Part shown: positions 35,056 to 45,574 of the stretch, one piece after another
Numbering within the stretch: the stretch's first letter is position 1
How the letters are laid out: each line of letters opens with the position of its first letter
NCBI GenBank assembly: GCA_020631735.1
Contig: CM036197.1
Span: forward strand, 49,833,880-49,897,879
Direction: 5' to 3'
Length of the DNA: 64,000 nt
DNA from: Saccharum officinarum
Lineage: Eukaryota > Streptophyta > Magnoliopsida > Poales > Poaceae
Notes under the pieces: model-generated
The model's input: the letters and a program-made list of their open reading frames with translations, nothing else
Databases searched by the model: none
Told to the model about the DNA's origin: nothing
Position numbers and translations under genes: made by a program

Positions 35056-36566
35056 TTTTTTCAAAATGCGGCAAGAGATTTGCCGTATTTTTATTAGACG
35101 AGGGGAAGAAAAAACATTTACAGAAACAAAATTTTTAAAGGAAACACCACTACTACGGCACACAGGCCATCCACCCTACTCGAAACCACTCCATGAAAAG
35201 ACGTACAGACTAGAAACCAATGCTGAAACGCCTTAGCTAAGAAGCAAACAACTCCAAGGTAGACATAAAAGATAAACCAGAAAACAACACTTCTAAGGCT
35301 AAGTGGCTTGCACAATTGATCTTGTCGCCAACTGGAATTGCTCTAGGTCCTCCTTGCACAAAAGCGCTACTTGTTTTGGCTGCAACATTTTATTTTGGAA
35401 AGTTCTTCAATTCCACTCCTTCCAAATGTTCCACAAAAAATAGAACATAACATCGTCGAAAGCTTTCCTCTGGCCTCTGTCGGTCTTAGCACGACATCTT
35501 CGCCAATAATTGTGCAGCGATCCGTTTGTTTCAACTGAATCTATCGTCGCCGATAAACCAAACCACTGCTTTAAGAGGGACCAAACTTGCTTTGAGAAAT
35601 CACAGTCCTTACATAGATGTGTCGGAGTTTCGGGCTCGATGCCACAAAGTTTGCATATCGGATCGTTTGGCCAATGCTGTTTGGACAAATTGTTGGTGGT
35701 TAGGATTTTTTGTAAAGCAAAGTCCAGGTGAAAAATCTACATTTGGGTTCCGCTTTTGCCTTACAAATGGGCATGATTCTCAACTTACTAAAACTCCCTT
35801 GAAATTGGACACAGTAAGCGCTCTTGGCTGTGTATTCTCCATCCTCCGTCCAACGCCAATAAATAGTATCCTCACTGTCTTCATGTAGCTGTGTATGGCT
35901 GACAGCTTCCCATAGCGAAACATATTCGAATATTTCGTGTGATGTTAATAGTGGGGTGATGTGAGCTATCCAACGGTTGTCCTAGGACAACCCCTTTTTG
36001 TACCGTAATGTTCTTTCTTTTTTATTTTGTTTGAACAATGTTGGAGCCATGCTTTTTGGTGTTCTCCTGCCCACCCAAGATGATGTCCAGAACTTGGCTG
36101 TTTTCCTATCACCGATCGTGACTATTGTTGATGCCGCGAAAAGTTCTCTATCTCGGCTATCACAAGGCAGGTCCAATTTGTTCCATGTTGTCTCCGGCTG
36201 CCTCTATTGGAACCAAAGCCAACGTAATCGTAGCGCCTGTGCAAAACGTTCTAGGTCAAGACTCCCGGCCCTCGTTTATCTTTGGGTCAATAGGTCGTTG
36301 GCCAGTTTATAATCGAATGTCCCCATAAACCTTTTCTGGTGTTTCTCCCCTCCAAAGGAAACTCTGCCTGAGTCGATCAATCATCTTGATTAACCACTTT
36401 TGCTCGGGGAAGACGGTCATGTGATAAATGGGCTGAGATGAAAGCACAGTTTTGACCGAAGTCTCCCTTCCGACTGTTAATAAGAACCAATCTTTCCACC
36501 CCAGTAATTTGGCCCCAATCTTATCTATGAGCGGTTGCACCTCTATCTTGCGCAACTTCCTAACGT
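35056..36566 (-). mobile_element. 5'-truncated L1-type LINE, minus strand
   Basis: On the minus strand it encodes the end of RT (LIDKIGAKLLGWKDWFLLTVGRE, 36555-36307) and the C-terminal zf-RVT block (WPNDPICKLCG ... TPTHLCKDC, 35688-35407), typical of LINE ORF2. The 3' end is a short oligo-A (T run at 35056-35061) after an AAAATACGGCAAATCTC segment. Imperfect 14-bp flanking repeats GGCATTAGACCTCA (35042-35055) and GGCATTAGCCCTTA (36567-36580), 12 of 14 matching, are likely the target duplication. Frames are broken. Confidence 0.8.
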
Positions 36567-36714
36567 GGCATTAGCCCTTATGAATCCTACAAAAAGCGGG
36601 CTTTTTAAAAGCAAAAGCTAGACAAACACGCCACAGTATCTAGTGAGTCAACCATGCTATATAGTGTTTATTTGTAAGAATAAGTTTTCGTGGCTAAATA
36701 CAAATTCTGGTGGA

Positions 36715-37460
36715 TTAGGCAAAAGTAGCAGGATCACCCAACGGGAGCACTAGCTCCGCCCTGCACCTGTGACTTGTCCTTCCTACCCGTGGGCATTTGG
36801 CCGGAAGCCCGGAACCAAATCGGTTTTTGCAACGGTTCATCATTAACACCATTGGCATAAACGAGTGGCTCAAAGCCACTAGCGCATCCCTTCTCCATAT
36901 CAAAGACGACTGCATCATGGCCGGACACGTCCGCGGCATAGACACAGTTCACCTTGAGACCGCCGTTGTCGTTGGACCCGCGTGGTGGCATGGCGACATA
37001 GAACGGGTAATTCACCCCCACAAAGAGCGCATGGTCACCGCCGAGGTCTGGCACACACCGCCACACGACGCTGCCGACGTCGAGCTCGTGGACCGAGACG
37101 CCGCGCGTAGCTGATGGTCGGCAGCTCGGTGTACACCATCCTCCTGACGTGTTTGCCACTGGACCAGTCGCCGTGCGTGCACACCAGCAGAAGCCGGTCG
37201 CCGCCCGGCGTGGTGGCCAGGCTGAACCTGCGCTGCTGCCATGTGGATCTTCGGTGCACGCACCATTTCGGGATATTGAATCCCCCAGCCCATGTCCCAA
37301 GAATAGACGTCTCCACGCAAGTTGACAGCGAATATCTTCTCACCGTGTGCGACAACGTTCGCGTAACTGACGAATTCTTCGGGTGGTTCGCCAGCGTCGT
37401 CCGACAGTCGTGTCCGGCCGCCGTGAACGTCAGCAGAAGGCGAACATCACGACGGCCAAG
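36715..37460 (-). pseudogene. DUF295 F-box protein gene relic, minus strand
   Basis: The minus strand shows DUF295 blocks in several frames: a first part with SHTVRRYSLST (near 37355), then HELDVGSVVWRCVPDLGGDHALFVGVNYPFYV (about 37100-36990, first 20 residues listed as the key block) and NCVYAADVSG before a stop near 36734. These parallel the plus-strand copy at 26603-27954 (HELDSVIHTWRRV, DLGGGHALFVGANYPFY). No F-box end or start codon remains, and at least two frameshifts are present. It is a decayed paralogue. Confidence 0.72.
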
Positions 37461-38103
37461 TGTAGGGGTGTGGTGGGCTCTTAGCAGGCCGTGGAGGTCA
37501 CCGGGCCGCCACTGGGCCTATGTCTAAATGTCGTGCCAGGCCGTGTCGCCTGGCATGCCTAGGGAGCGACCAGGCACGGCCCTATGAACCGGGTCGTGCC
37601 GTGCTCGTGCCAGGCTAAAATGTCGTGCTTCGAGCCGAGCTGTCATGCCTCAGTGGAGAGAATGAGCCTGTTGTACTGCGCACTAAGGAGCAGTTGTCAA
37701 ACGCAGAGGACAGCAGGCAGCGCCGTACATTGTCAATTTGTCATACACAACTGGTGATAAGTCTGGGGGACAAGTCATATGTATATTGGTACTTCCATGA
37801 CCTTCGAAATAAAACTCTTGCTGTTTGTTGACACCTCGCGGGATCTTTGGAGACTACTCCTCAATTCAGCATCCCCAGAAAAAAAACAAATATATTTATT
37901 GGATCCACGAGTCTAACAACTTTGTGGCAACACAAGCAAGCTACCCCGTATTACAAGTACATGTAGGGGTGGCAGGGATCGTTATCATTGCTAGATCGGA
38001 TGGAGCAGCACCAATCTCAAGGCGGGCATGGCGTCTCACAGTAGCATTTAGAGGGGAAGCCGTCACACGCGCCGCCAATATTGTTTGGGCTCTCGTAGAC
38101 ACA
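37461..38103. other. Intergenic, low-complexity GC segment
   Basis: 37480-37630 is rich in CCGGGCC/GTGCCAGG words, of a kind common in grass repeat families. No gene is recognised; ORF 37625-37831 has no family signal. Confidence 0.5.
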
Positions 38104-38800
38104 GTCGCGCACAGTGGCGGACCCAGGAATTGAGAGCAGGGTATGCCTATGACAAAAAAAACTCCAATCGAATCCGGTGGGTCACTGGGGGCCTGGGGCC
38201 GCTCGGGGTCGGGGAGCGGGGCTGCGGGGCGGCGTCCGCCGGCATGGCCGCGTGGGGGCGTGGGGCGCGCCGCACGCCGGGCGCCGGCGATGCGAGCTGG
38301 CGAGCGTCCGGGGCTCCACGCAGGCCGCAGGGGAGCTGGGGAGGTGTGGTCGGGCAGAGCGCGCGGTCCGGCGGTGAGGCGCGAGCCGGCGTCCGGCGGT
38401 GGCGACCGGCGAGCAGTCAGCAGTGGTGAGCGGCGGCGTGATGCGTGAAATCACCAAATCGATCGAAGCCGCTGCCTACGGGCTTACGATGGCCTGATTT
38501 TTTTTAGTGGAACCTACGATGGCCTGATGGATTGGCCGATTGGGGGCAGTGGAGAAGTGATTGGGAAGGCTAGATGGGCCATGGGTCGTCCGAATAGGCA
38601 TGGCATGTGGGCTGATTTTAAGTTGGAGTGTTGGACGCGAATTGAAGCCATAAAATGGCAAAGAAACGCAAAACGTAATTTTAACATCTTAACTATATTA
38701 TACATGTATATACCTCAAATACCTATTAAAATTTTTCCAAAAATATAGGATATGCCCGGGAATACCCGGACACAACTGTAGATCCGCCCATGGTCGCGCA
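38104..38800. mobile_element. hAT-like non-autonomous element with 8-bp target duplication
   Basis: The element spans 38112-38792 (681 bp). Ends are CAGTGGCGGACCCAGG and GTAGATCCGCCCATG, imperfect inverted repeats of the grass CAGTGGCGGATC hAT-type family. It is flanked by a perfect 8-bp duplication, GTCGCGCA (38104-38111 and 38793-38800), the hAT length. The interior at 38180-38440 is strikingly GC-rich and open in several frames, unlike the AT-rich surroundings, and may be captured host sequence. No transposase is seen. Confidence 0.85.
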
Positions 38801-38984
38801 AGAAGCGTCCAAGAAGCACACCCCGTTAAATACGCCGCTCAGGTGGCTACAACGGGCGCGACCCGCCCCAACCGGGCGCGACCCCGTTAAATACGCAAGC
38901 ATGAAAAAGCCAGCTGGCAAGAAGGTCATTGATTAACCGGATAAAAGAAAATATGCTCAAACCACTTGGCTTGCCACATTGTTA

Positions 38985-39075
38985 CACATACATGTGTCAT
39001 ATGTTATTGGTCATTTTGGCTTTTGCTAGATATCTAGAAAAACTAAAGCGATCTACAATTTAGAATGGACAGAGT
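38985..39075. mobile_element. Degenerate Stowaway-type MITE
   Basis: CATATGTTATTGGTCATTTTGGCTTTTG ends in ATCTACAATTTAGAATGGACAGAGTAC, matching the grass family also seen at 31654-31770. Its left end has decayed. Confidence 0.5.
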
Positions 39076-39676
39076 ACTACGTACCAGTGACCACGATGAT
39101 GGGTAGAAGGATGATGGCAGTGGTTGCAGAGAGAGTCCTCCGTGAATAAGGTGCCATTACTATTGCTAGCGAGCAGAGGAATGAATGTGGTAGCGAGCAT
39201 ACGGTAGTAGACGAGTGATGAGGAAGAAGTTTGACAGGCAATATATAGAAATCACATGACTAAGAGGAGGACAAATTTGCATCGGCTGTGATTAATTGGT
39301 AGCCGGGCGGATCGATCATATATATCGGACTTGCCTAGAATGCTCCACCGGAGAGAGCAAGTCTAAGCAAGCTAAAACGTAGGTACTTACGTAAGGGCAA
39401 GAATCTTCTATTGGTGACGACAGGGCATCTAGAGTACTGTAAGTACGTATTCGATCGGGAATTTTGAAGCATGGGATTTCCGCCGCATGCAGATAGAAGC
39501 TAGCACTCGTCATTGGTCTTCCATTAATTTGCTTAAGAATTACTCCCTCCATCCAATATAGATTACGTAGTACACTACGTCTAGAGTCCTGAATTATTTA
39601 TATATCCTCAAATAATACAGCTACTTTAATTTTGATCGATGAAACCGTTAACAGGCATATATATGCGAACAAGCTA

Positions 39677-39914
39677 GTACTCCTCTGTTCCTAAATATCA
39701 GTTATTTTCGTTTTTCGAGAAATAATTTTGATTAAATATATATTACAAATTATTATTATTTATGATATATAATTAGTATCATTGGAAAGATCTTTGAATC
39801 TAGTTTTTTAATAAATTTATTTAAAGATACAAATATTGCTCGTATTTTCTATCAATCGAGTCAAATTTGTGGTACACACAATTACGGTGACAGTTATTTA
39901 GGGACGGAAGGAGC
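39677..39914. mobile_element. Stowaway/mariner-type MITE
   Basis: About 238 bp with inverted ends CTCCTCTGTTCCTAAATATC and ACAGTTATTTAGGGACGGAAGGAG. The AT-rich interior and CTCC...GGAG ends fit the common grass mariner-like MITE. Confidence 0.75.
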
Positions 39915-40729
39915 AGTTGTCCTGTCATTGTGGTGCCAGCGCGCGGTTAAAGCAATAACGATTCGTTGTATTTATTTATTTAGGGATTAGGGATAGAGAG
40001 AACAACATGCGGGCAACTGATGTATCTACGTCAGTGGAAAAAATCCTGCGCGTTCATTTGGAGATCAGGGGCAGCTGAACTCCCGTGCTTAGCACTATAC
40101 GGCACGCTGGAATGGGCGGAGTCTGCTCTTCTACTACGCTGTCGAGCTAGGAATGGCCAGCGCCGGGTCTCAGTCAGCGCGCTTTTCGTTGTCGAGCGGA
40201 TAGTATTTGCTATTTGTTTCTGAATTTGAGTACATTGGATTGACCGGCACTGAAGTTACGATAATACTCTCCTACAGGCGTTCAGCCTTATCTACTTGTC
40301 CGGACACTGCACATCATACACCCCCGCGACGCTCTCCCAACAACTCAGTGCCGCGATGCGCTCCCTCCCTCCCCCTTCGCGACCCCACGCTCCCAGATCC
40401 ATCTTCCGCTCTTCCCATCGGAGATCAGGACGACGACGGCGGCTCCGAGGAGGTAGATCATTCTTTCTCTGGATCTGAGCACTCCTTCTTCTTCTTCTTC
40501 TCCTCCTCCTCCTCCTCATCCTCTAGATCTGAGAGACGCGACGGTGACTAGGGTTCCAGCGAGCTCTGGGGTCCTATTCCCTCCTCCCACCAGCGAGCTC
40601 GAAGGTGACGGATCGGGGACAGAAGCAGCCTGCACCTGGAACCCATCCCTTTTGCTGTTTGTACGCCTTTTGTTGTTTCTCCCGTTGCAATAGGATTTTT
40701 GAGATGTTGCAACATATGTTTTTTTTAAT

Positions 40730-41003
40730 GGAAAAAGTCTACTTGACCTCCCCCACTATTGGGGTGGTCTAGTTTACCCCCTCAACTATGAAACGGTCTA
40801 ATTTACCCCCTGAACTTTGCAAAACCGGCCAAATCACCCCCTCGAGCGATTTAGGACGGTGGTTTTACTACAGTACCATCCAAAACCGCTCGAGAGGGTG
40901 ATTTGGCCGGTTTTGCAAAGTTCAGGGGTAAATTAGACCGTTTCATAGTTGAGGGGGTAAACTAGACCACCCCCAATAGTTGGGGGTCAAGTAGACTTTT
41001 TCC
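40730..41003. mobile_element. 274-bp foldback MITE, near-perfect hairpin
   Basis: The arms, starting GGAAAAAGTCTACTTGACC and ending with its complement, pair for about 115 bp each with few mismatches, leaving a loop near 40850-40890. Flanks TTTTTTAAT and TTTTTTGAA match at 7 of 9 positions, a possible 9-bp duplication. No coding capacity. Confidence 0.88.
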
Positions 41004-41384
41004 TTTTTTGAATGTTGTAATTGGGGTGATTCATGTACTGCAGAAAGGGAGTTTTAATGTTGGGATTACTGCAGAATGGAGATTTTAATTGTTGAAATCT
41101 CCTTGTTTCAAATGTTGCAGCACTGAAAGGTAATTTTTTTAGTTGTTTTCATTTTCATGTTTTATGGTTGATTTTATGACGTTACAGTGCTACTATTTGA
41201 GATGTTGCAGTATATGATTTTTCGAGAGGATGAGCAACGGAGTATAGTGTATAAGAGTTCCTTTTTGTCGTTTGGATGACCTAATAACATCCATGCAATC
41301 ATTGAATTTGAGAGCACATAAAGAGAATGTTTTCAACAGCCGGCCGGAATCACCGCAGGAAGCAGGAAGAAGCTTTTAGCTCGG

Positions 41385-41606
41385 AATTTTTTGGGAAACG
41401 GTACGGTAGCATTTTCGATGTTATTTGATAATTAGTGTTCAATCATGGTCTAATTAGACTTAAAAGATTCGTCTCGTGAATTTCGTCTAAACTGTGTAAT
41501 TAGTTTTATTTTTATGTATATTTAATGCTTCATATATGCGTCTAAAAATTCGATGTGACGGAGAATCTCAAAAAAAATTGCAAAATTTTGAGAGTAAACA
41601 GGGCCT
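41385..41606. mobile_element. Tourist-like MITE (GTTTAGTT family), copy 1
   Basis: Contains the very common grass MITE core (TCAATCATGGTCTAATTAGA, GATTCGTCTCGTGAATT, AACTGTGTAATTAGTTTT) and ends AGTAAACAGGGC. Related copies are at 57509-57750 and 58085-58322. Confidence 0.75.
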
Positions 41607-42526
41607 AGCTTGTGCAGAATCTTGTCCAGAGCACAGTGCTACGTGCAGAACATGCATCTCTCGATACACTCGTGTTCGTATGCATGCCATTGGTGGAGAC
41701 ACTGAGTTGTCATTCTTGGGAAGATTCGAGCACAAGGAAAAAAGTGCGGACGGAGAGGATTCGGATATACACGGAGAGCGATGTTTATGCACAAGGCTTT
41801 AGGCGGAGGGCACTCTCTGTGTGTGTCTGTGGGTGGTGGGGCGGCCATTGAGTGTTCCATCGCATCTTGGATCTGAAGAAGATGTCAATGATATGAGATT
41901 AGAAACTGATAAACATATTGGAAGAGGAAGATAACACTGAGTGGCATGCATGCATGAGAGCAGCGAATGGATAGAAATATTTAGAGTAGCTGATCCACGG
42001 AAACCGAGCGAGCGAAGCGAGAGACGTAAACAGACGCCGATCAGGATCAGCTGCCTTTTGTTTTTGAGCAAAGAGCTTCCGCTTTGGAGCACCAAGCGAG
42101 GTCGTCCACCAGGATCAGTGATAAGTCAATCTCGTCTGCAGCGGCTCAGAAGATTCTCCAATGCATGCCCTTTAATAACCCCCTACTCGTTTTCCAAGCA
42201 TACATGTAGTATATAGACCCGCCTCTTCTTTCTTTCTTTCTTTTTAATAAAATAGAGAGAAAAAAAGAAATAGTGTGTGTCTTTCTCGACGGTGTAGTAT
42301 GGTAGTACCTGCAGGAAGAAACGTATTGGCATAATTTTTTGATGTTGTAGTATATATTTTTCGATGTTGTACTACATAATTTTGTGATATTGCAGTACAT
42401 ATTTTTCGATGTTACACTTAAAGTGTTTCGTGCTCTTAGGACATGAACGTCGTGGGGAACGAGGCACGGTGGGGGTGGGGATTGGGAATAGGGGCGCGGT
42501 GGGAAACAGGGGTTCAGGGTTTGGAC

Positions 42527-42585
42527 CTTGATATAGACGCTCTCCTTGGCGCGCTCCTCCTCGCTGAGCACGTGGCCCTTCACGT
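42527..42585 (-). pseudogene. Captured exon of a mitochondrial ATPase-inhibitor-like protein
   Basis: The minus strand encodes VKGHVLSEEERAKESVYIK, bounded by a splice-acceptor-like TTACAG at 42590-42586 and a donor-like AAG|GTCC at 42527. This resembles the KVLSEEERAAENVYIKK block of plant IF1-like small mitochondrial proteins (the At2g27730 type). Only this short exon is recognised, inside the 40259-43186 insertion, so it is a captured fragment and not a gene. The match rests on a short motif recalled from the family. Confidence 0.5.
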
Positions 42586-42779
42586 CTGTAACATCCAGTC
42601 CCGCCATACACGGTCCAGGCCCACTCTACCGAGGCGTAGTCCCACCTGCGTAGCCACCCGCTTGAGTTTTCATCCTCACTTCGCTCAAAACGGTTAACCG
42701 AATGTTACTACGCGTTCCTGGCTTTGGTATTTAAGTTGACTGAACTCACTCAAGATTCACGATACGGTACTCAACCACC

Positions 42780-43140
42780 GCTGCACAGTGTCCCGCGGAG
42801 CTACAGTTACTAGCTACTACAGTGTTCCAGCTACAGTATTGGCCGCTACAGTCCGGTGTACAGATGTACAGTGTCTCCGTCTACAGTACTGGACCACTGC
42901 CCCCGCTACAGTGCCATTGGCTCGTTTCGCGAATTTGACCCACTGGGTCTATTTTTGGGCTGTTACACCGCCGCTGAGAAGGCGCAGGCTGCCGGTCGCC
43001 GTGGGGGCCGCGAGGGCGCGCAGGCTCACGGGAGGGAGGTCACGCAGTCCGCATCGCCATCTCGTGCTCTCGTCGGTCGTCGTGGTCGAATCTGCCTAGG
43101 ACAGAAGCGCGGTGGGGAACGATTATGATTTCTAGAACCT
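42780..43140. other. CTACAGT-rich stretch followed by a GC-rich open segment
   Basis: Six CTACAGT words within about 130 bp (42800-42920), then GC-rich sequence open in two plus-strand frames. I recognise no family; it may be part of an LTR or of captured DNA in the same insertion. Confidence 0.35.
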
Positions 43141-43195
43141 GCGTCCAGATGCCGCCAGGGGCGAATATCCGGGCGCTAGTACGCCGCTGAAGTTA

Positions 43196-44160
43196 AACCG
43201 TGCGTGTTTGGCCGCCATCACTCGTCAGATTACTTATAAAATAATGCGAACATGCGAATACGTACACCTGTTTGTACCATCAGGCATCAGCGATGCTTCC
43301 TAAAATTTCGTTCTGAAGAACTCGAAGTCAATGCCTGGTCTATTAATGTGATGAAAACGAGATCGAAATTGATCCTACAATTCGATCACTCGTGTGCAGC
43401 GATCAGAAACCCACGCCGGTGGTTGGGACCTGGGAGCCGTGTTCGCGTGGACAACTGGGCATGAAGGAACACCACGTCGTTTGTAAGCACTGCACGAGAG
43501 AAACTGACACATTCAGGCTATCCGCACACATGGAACTCTATATTCATCCTCTGTACGTCCTAGTCAGCAAGATTATCTCCTCTATACTCAATTCTCCCGC
43601 ACCCATCCATCCTCTATATCATCCTCTATCCACTCTATCCACTGTGGGACTCACTTGTCACTTTATCTAAATATATCCATGTATGATATATTTTTAAAGG
43701 ATTTATTGAGACAAATTTAATGGTGCAATCGAAATTTAATTTGGATTTTTGGTTTGTGAATTATAGCATTTTTTCCTTTGTTTAGCTAGTGGGACCCGCC
43801 ACTGCCTACTATAGAGTAAGCACTGTACCACTCTAAATATAGAGTGAGAGAAAGGATATAGTATCGTTTTAGAGTACCCAGTGCAGCAGTTTTTACTCTA
43901 TATTCATACTCTAAAGCTTTAAAGTATCCTTTAGAGTACCCACCGTGGGTAGTCTCACACACCTCTGTTGGAGGAAGTTTAGTTTAAGCAAATGACAGAT
44001 TCTCTATCCTATCGAGATTAACATACTGATCGAATACTGATGCTCATTTGGTGCAAGCCATATAATTAATTTCCTTGAAAGTGACATGCATCCAGTCCAT
44101 GTGGACAAAATTTCTAAGTCCTTAAAGCATCATGGGTGAGAAGAAGGAATAGACATATCA
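43196..44160 (+). other. Promoter-only copy of the S1/P1 nuclease upstream region
   Basis: 43196-43520 is homologous to 45618-45935 (GTGCGTGTTTGGCCGCCATCAC onward). 43965-44150 is homologous to 45945-46145 (CTGTTGGAGGAAGTTTAGTT onward). No nuclease coding exon follows. A MITE of about 440 bp splits it. It is a tandem duplicate of the region upstream of the gene at 46308. Confidence 0.75.
43524..43956. mobile_element. Tourist-like MITE inside the duplicated promoter
   Basis: Inserted between ACTGACACATTC and CACACACCTCTGTTGG, which are contiguous in the paralogous region near 45940. The ends GGCTATCCGCACA and CACCGTGGGTAGTC are rough inverted complements. The interior repeats TACTCTATATTCATAC-type words. 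No ORF. Confidence 0.65.
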
Positions 44161-44164
44161 CCTT

Positions 44165-44562
44165 ATCAAGTATTTATTGAAATTTTATAGCAATAAGGTT
44201 TTAAAAACATCTTTATATATCAATTAGAATGTTTTAGCAATTTTCTATATTTTTCAGATATTTTCCATTTTCTGAAGAATTTGTAGATATTTTTATGAGC
44301 TCTAAATAATTTATTTGGATTTGACGTATCCCAATCTATCTTTAGAATTTTTAAAGCTTGAGGATATTTTCTATGGTTTAAAAACATTATCAAGTACTTA
44401 CTGAGTTTTTTTTAACTAAAAAACAATAAAGCTATCTTCAAAACCACTCCAAACTAGGGCGGATAGGTAATTGAACGGTTTTGAAAGTTTAGGAGGATAA
44501 AATGTTTGGTTTTGAAGTTTAAGGATGAAAATTGTAGTTTAGAGAGATGGAATGGACATTTT
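44165..44562. mobile_element. Partial copy of the foldback element at 32875-33818
   Basis: Shares collinear blocks with 33425-33818: CAATTAGAATGTTTT, CCCAATCTAT, GGTTTAAAAAC, CTTCAAAACCACT and a right end with AGAGAGATGGAATGGACATT. It has about the right half only. Confidence 0.65.
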
Positions 44563-44875
44563 TCTAAATGAGGCGAAGCAAAATAGTTGAAGGATCGTAT
44601 GGGCTCAAGCGGGATGAAAAGGAGCGGTCTGATAGGGGCACGTGAGGAAAAGTTATAGAACTGGACTGAGCTATGTTGGAGGGAGAGGGATATGACTGGA
44701 TTTGCAGGATTGCAGCCCACAAGGATTGGAATCTTGGAATGGTTGAGTAACATTCTCAAGAAAGGGTACATGCAAGATAATTTGTAGACAATTTTACCCT
44801 TGCACATTTCTTCAAGGAGATGGGTTCGAATGCATGACCTGCATGCCACAACCCACAAGTGAAGACCTGCGCCAC

Positions 44876-45430
44876 TTTTTTCTCAATACGCACACGCAAT
44901 GCGTATCTTTATATTAAGGAGGTAGCGAGTTTGAACATTACAGGATGCCGATTTCCGGCCGCGTTAGTGTTTTGAAATGGCTACATTATGGTAATAAACA
45001 ACCTGCACTTTCTGCTCGCTCTATCCATCTCACAGCCGTGCCAAAGCTCCCAGCCCCCTGCGCCGGCTTCAATCCAGCGATCGGCCTCGGTCTTCACCTT
45101 CTGGAGGAGATCGTTCACGGTTGAGGTGGCGTCATGCGTTGCGCTCCTTCCAAATCTGCCAACAAACGAGCGCGAACAAGGAGTCGAGACCTCGACGCTG
45201 CTCCCCGTTGTAGACAGAACGCAGCCTGCGCCAGCAGCGAAGAGTTGTAGGCTTGTAGCTGCTGCTGGCTGTGGTAGTGGCCGTCCTAGCTAGAGCTTGG
45301 AAGATGAAGAACCAGACCTCTCTGGTGAATGCGCAGTCTGCCAAGATATGATCGATGGTTTCACGCGTTGCAGAGGTAGCACTGCTCCCTGGCCTCCCAC
45401 TAAACTAGACCGCAAACTGAGCATCCCAAA
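44876..45430 (-). mobile_element. LINE 3' fragment, minus strand
   Basis: The minus strand encodes a zf-RVT-type end: QCYLCN ... ETIDHILADCAFTREVWFF, then LFALVCWQIWKERNA (45344-45132). A 3' UTR ends CTTAATATAAAGATACGCA with an oligo-A at 44876-44881. The part upstream of about 45430 is missing. A 1-base shift lies near 45370. No clear target duplication found. Confidence 0.75.
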
Positions 45431-45574
45431 GGCCCAAACTAAAATGGCGTGCAAATTTAAACTGCAAATTGACACATTGTTCACTACAAGACAGACAGGG
45501 ACAGGGTACGCCGGCCGGCCCATCAACCATGTACGTACTGTTGAGTGTACCAGTACGTGTTCTTCCTATCCAAA

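Larger units (their letters stand above)
38801..40249. other. Intergenic with MITEs
   Basis: Starts with a short direct repeat (CGGGCGCGACCC, 38855 and 38873) and contains two MITE-like elements listed separately. A further CTCCCTCCATCC end is at 39542. No gene is recognised. Confidence 0.55.
40250..43195. mobile_element. 2.9-kb insertion with 9-bp target duplication, MULE-like
   Basis: CTGAAGTTA occurs at 40250-40258 and 43187-43195. The two flanks outside join into a sequence collinear with 45580-45640, so 40259-43186 (2928 bp) was inserted into a duplicated nuclease promoter. A 9-bp duplication and a GGGCGCTAGTACG-type right end suggest a non-autonomous Mutator-like element, but long terminal inverted repeats are not clear. 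The interior carries a foldback MITE, a Tourist-like MITE and at least one gene-derived exon. Confidence 0.6.

Noticed and set aside
38085..38457. Several GC-rich ORFs on both strands
   Set aside because: All lie inside the hAT-like element and conflict with one another; none has a family signal.
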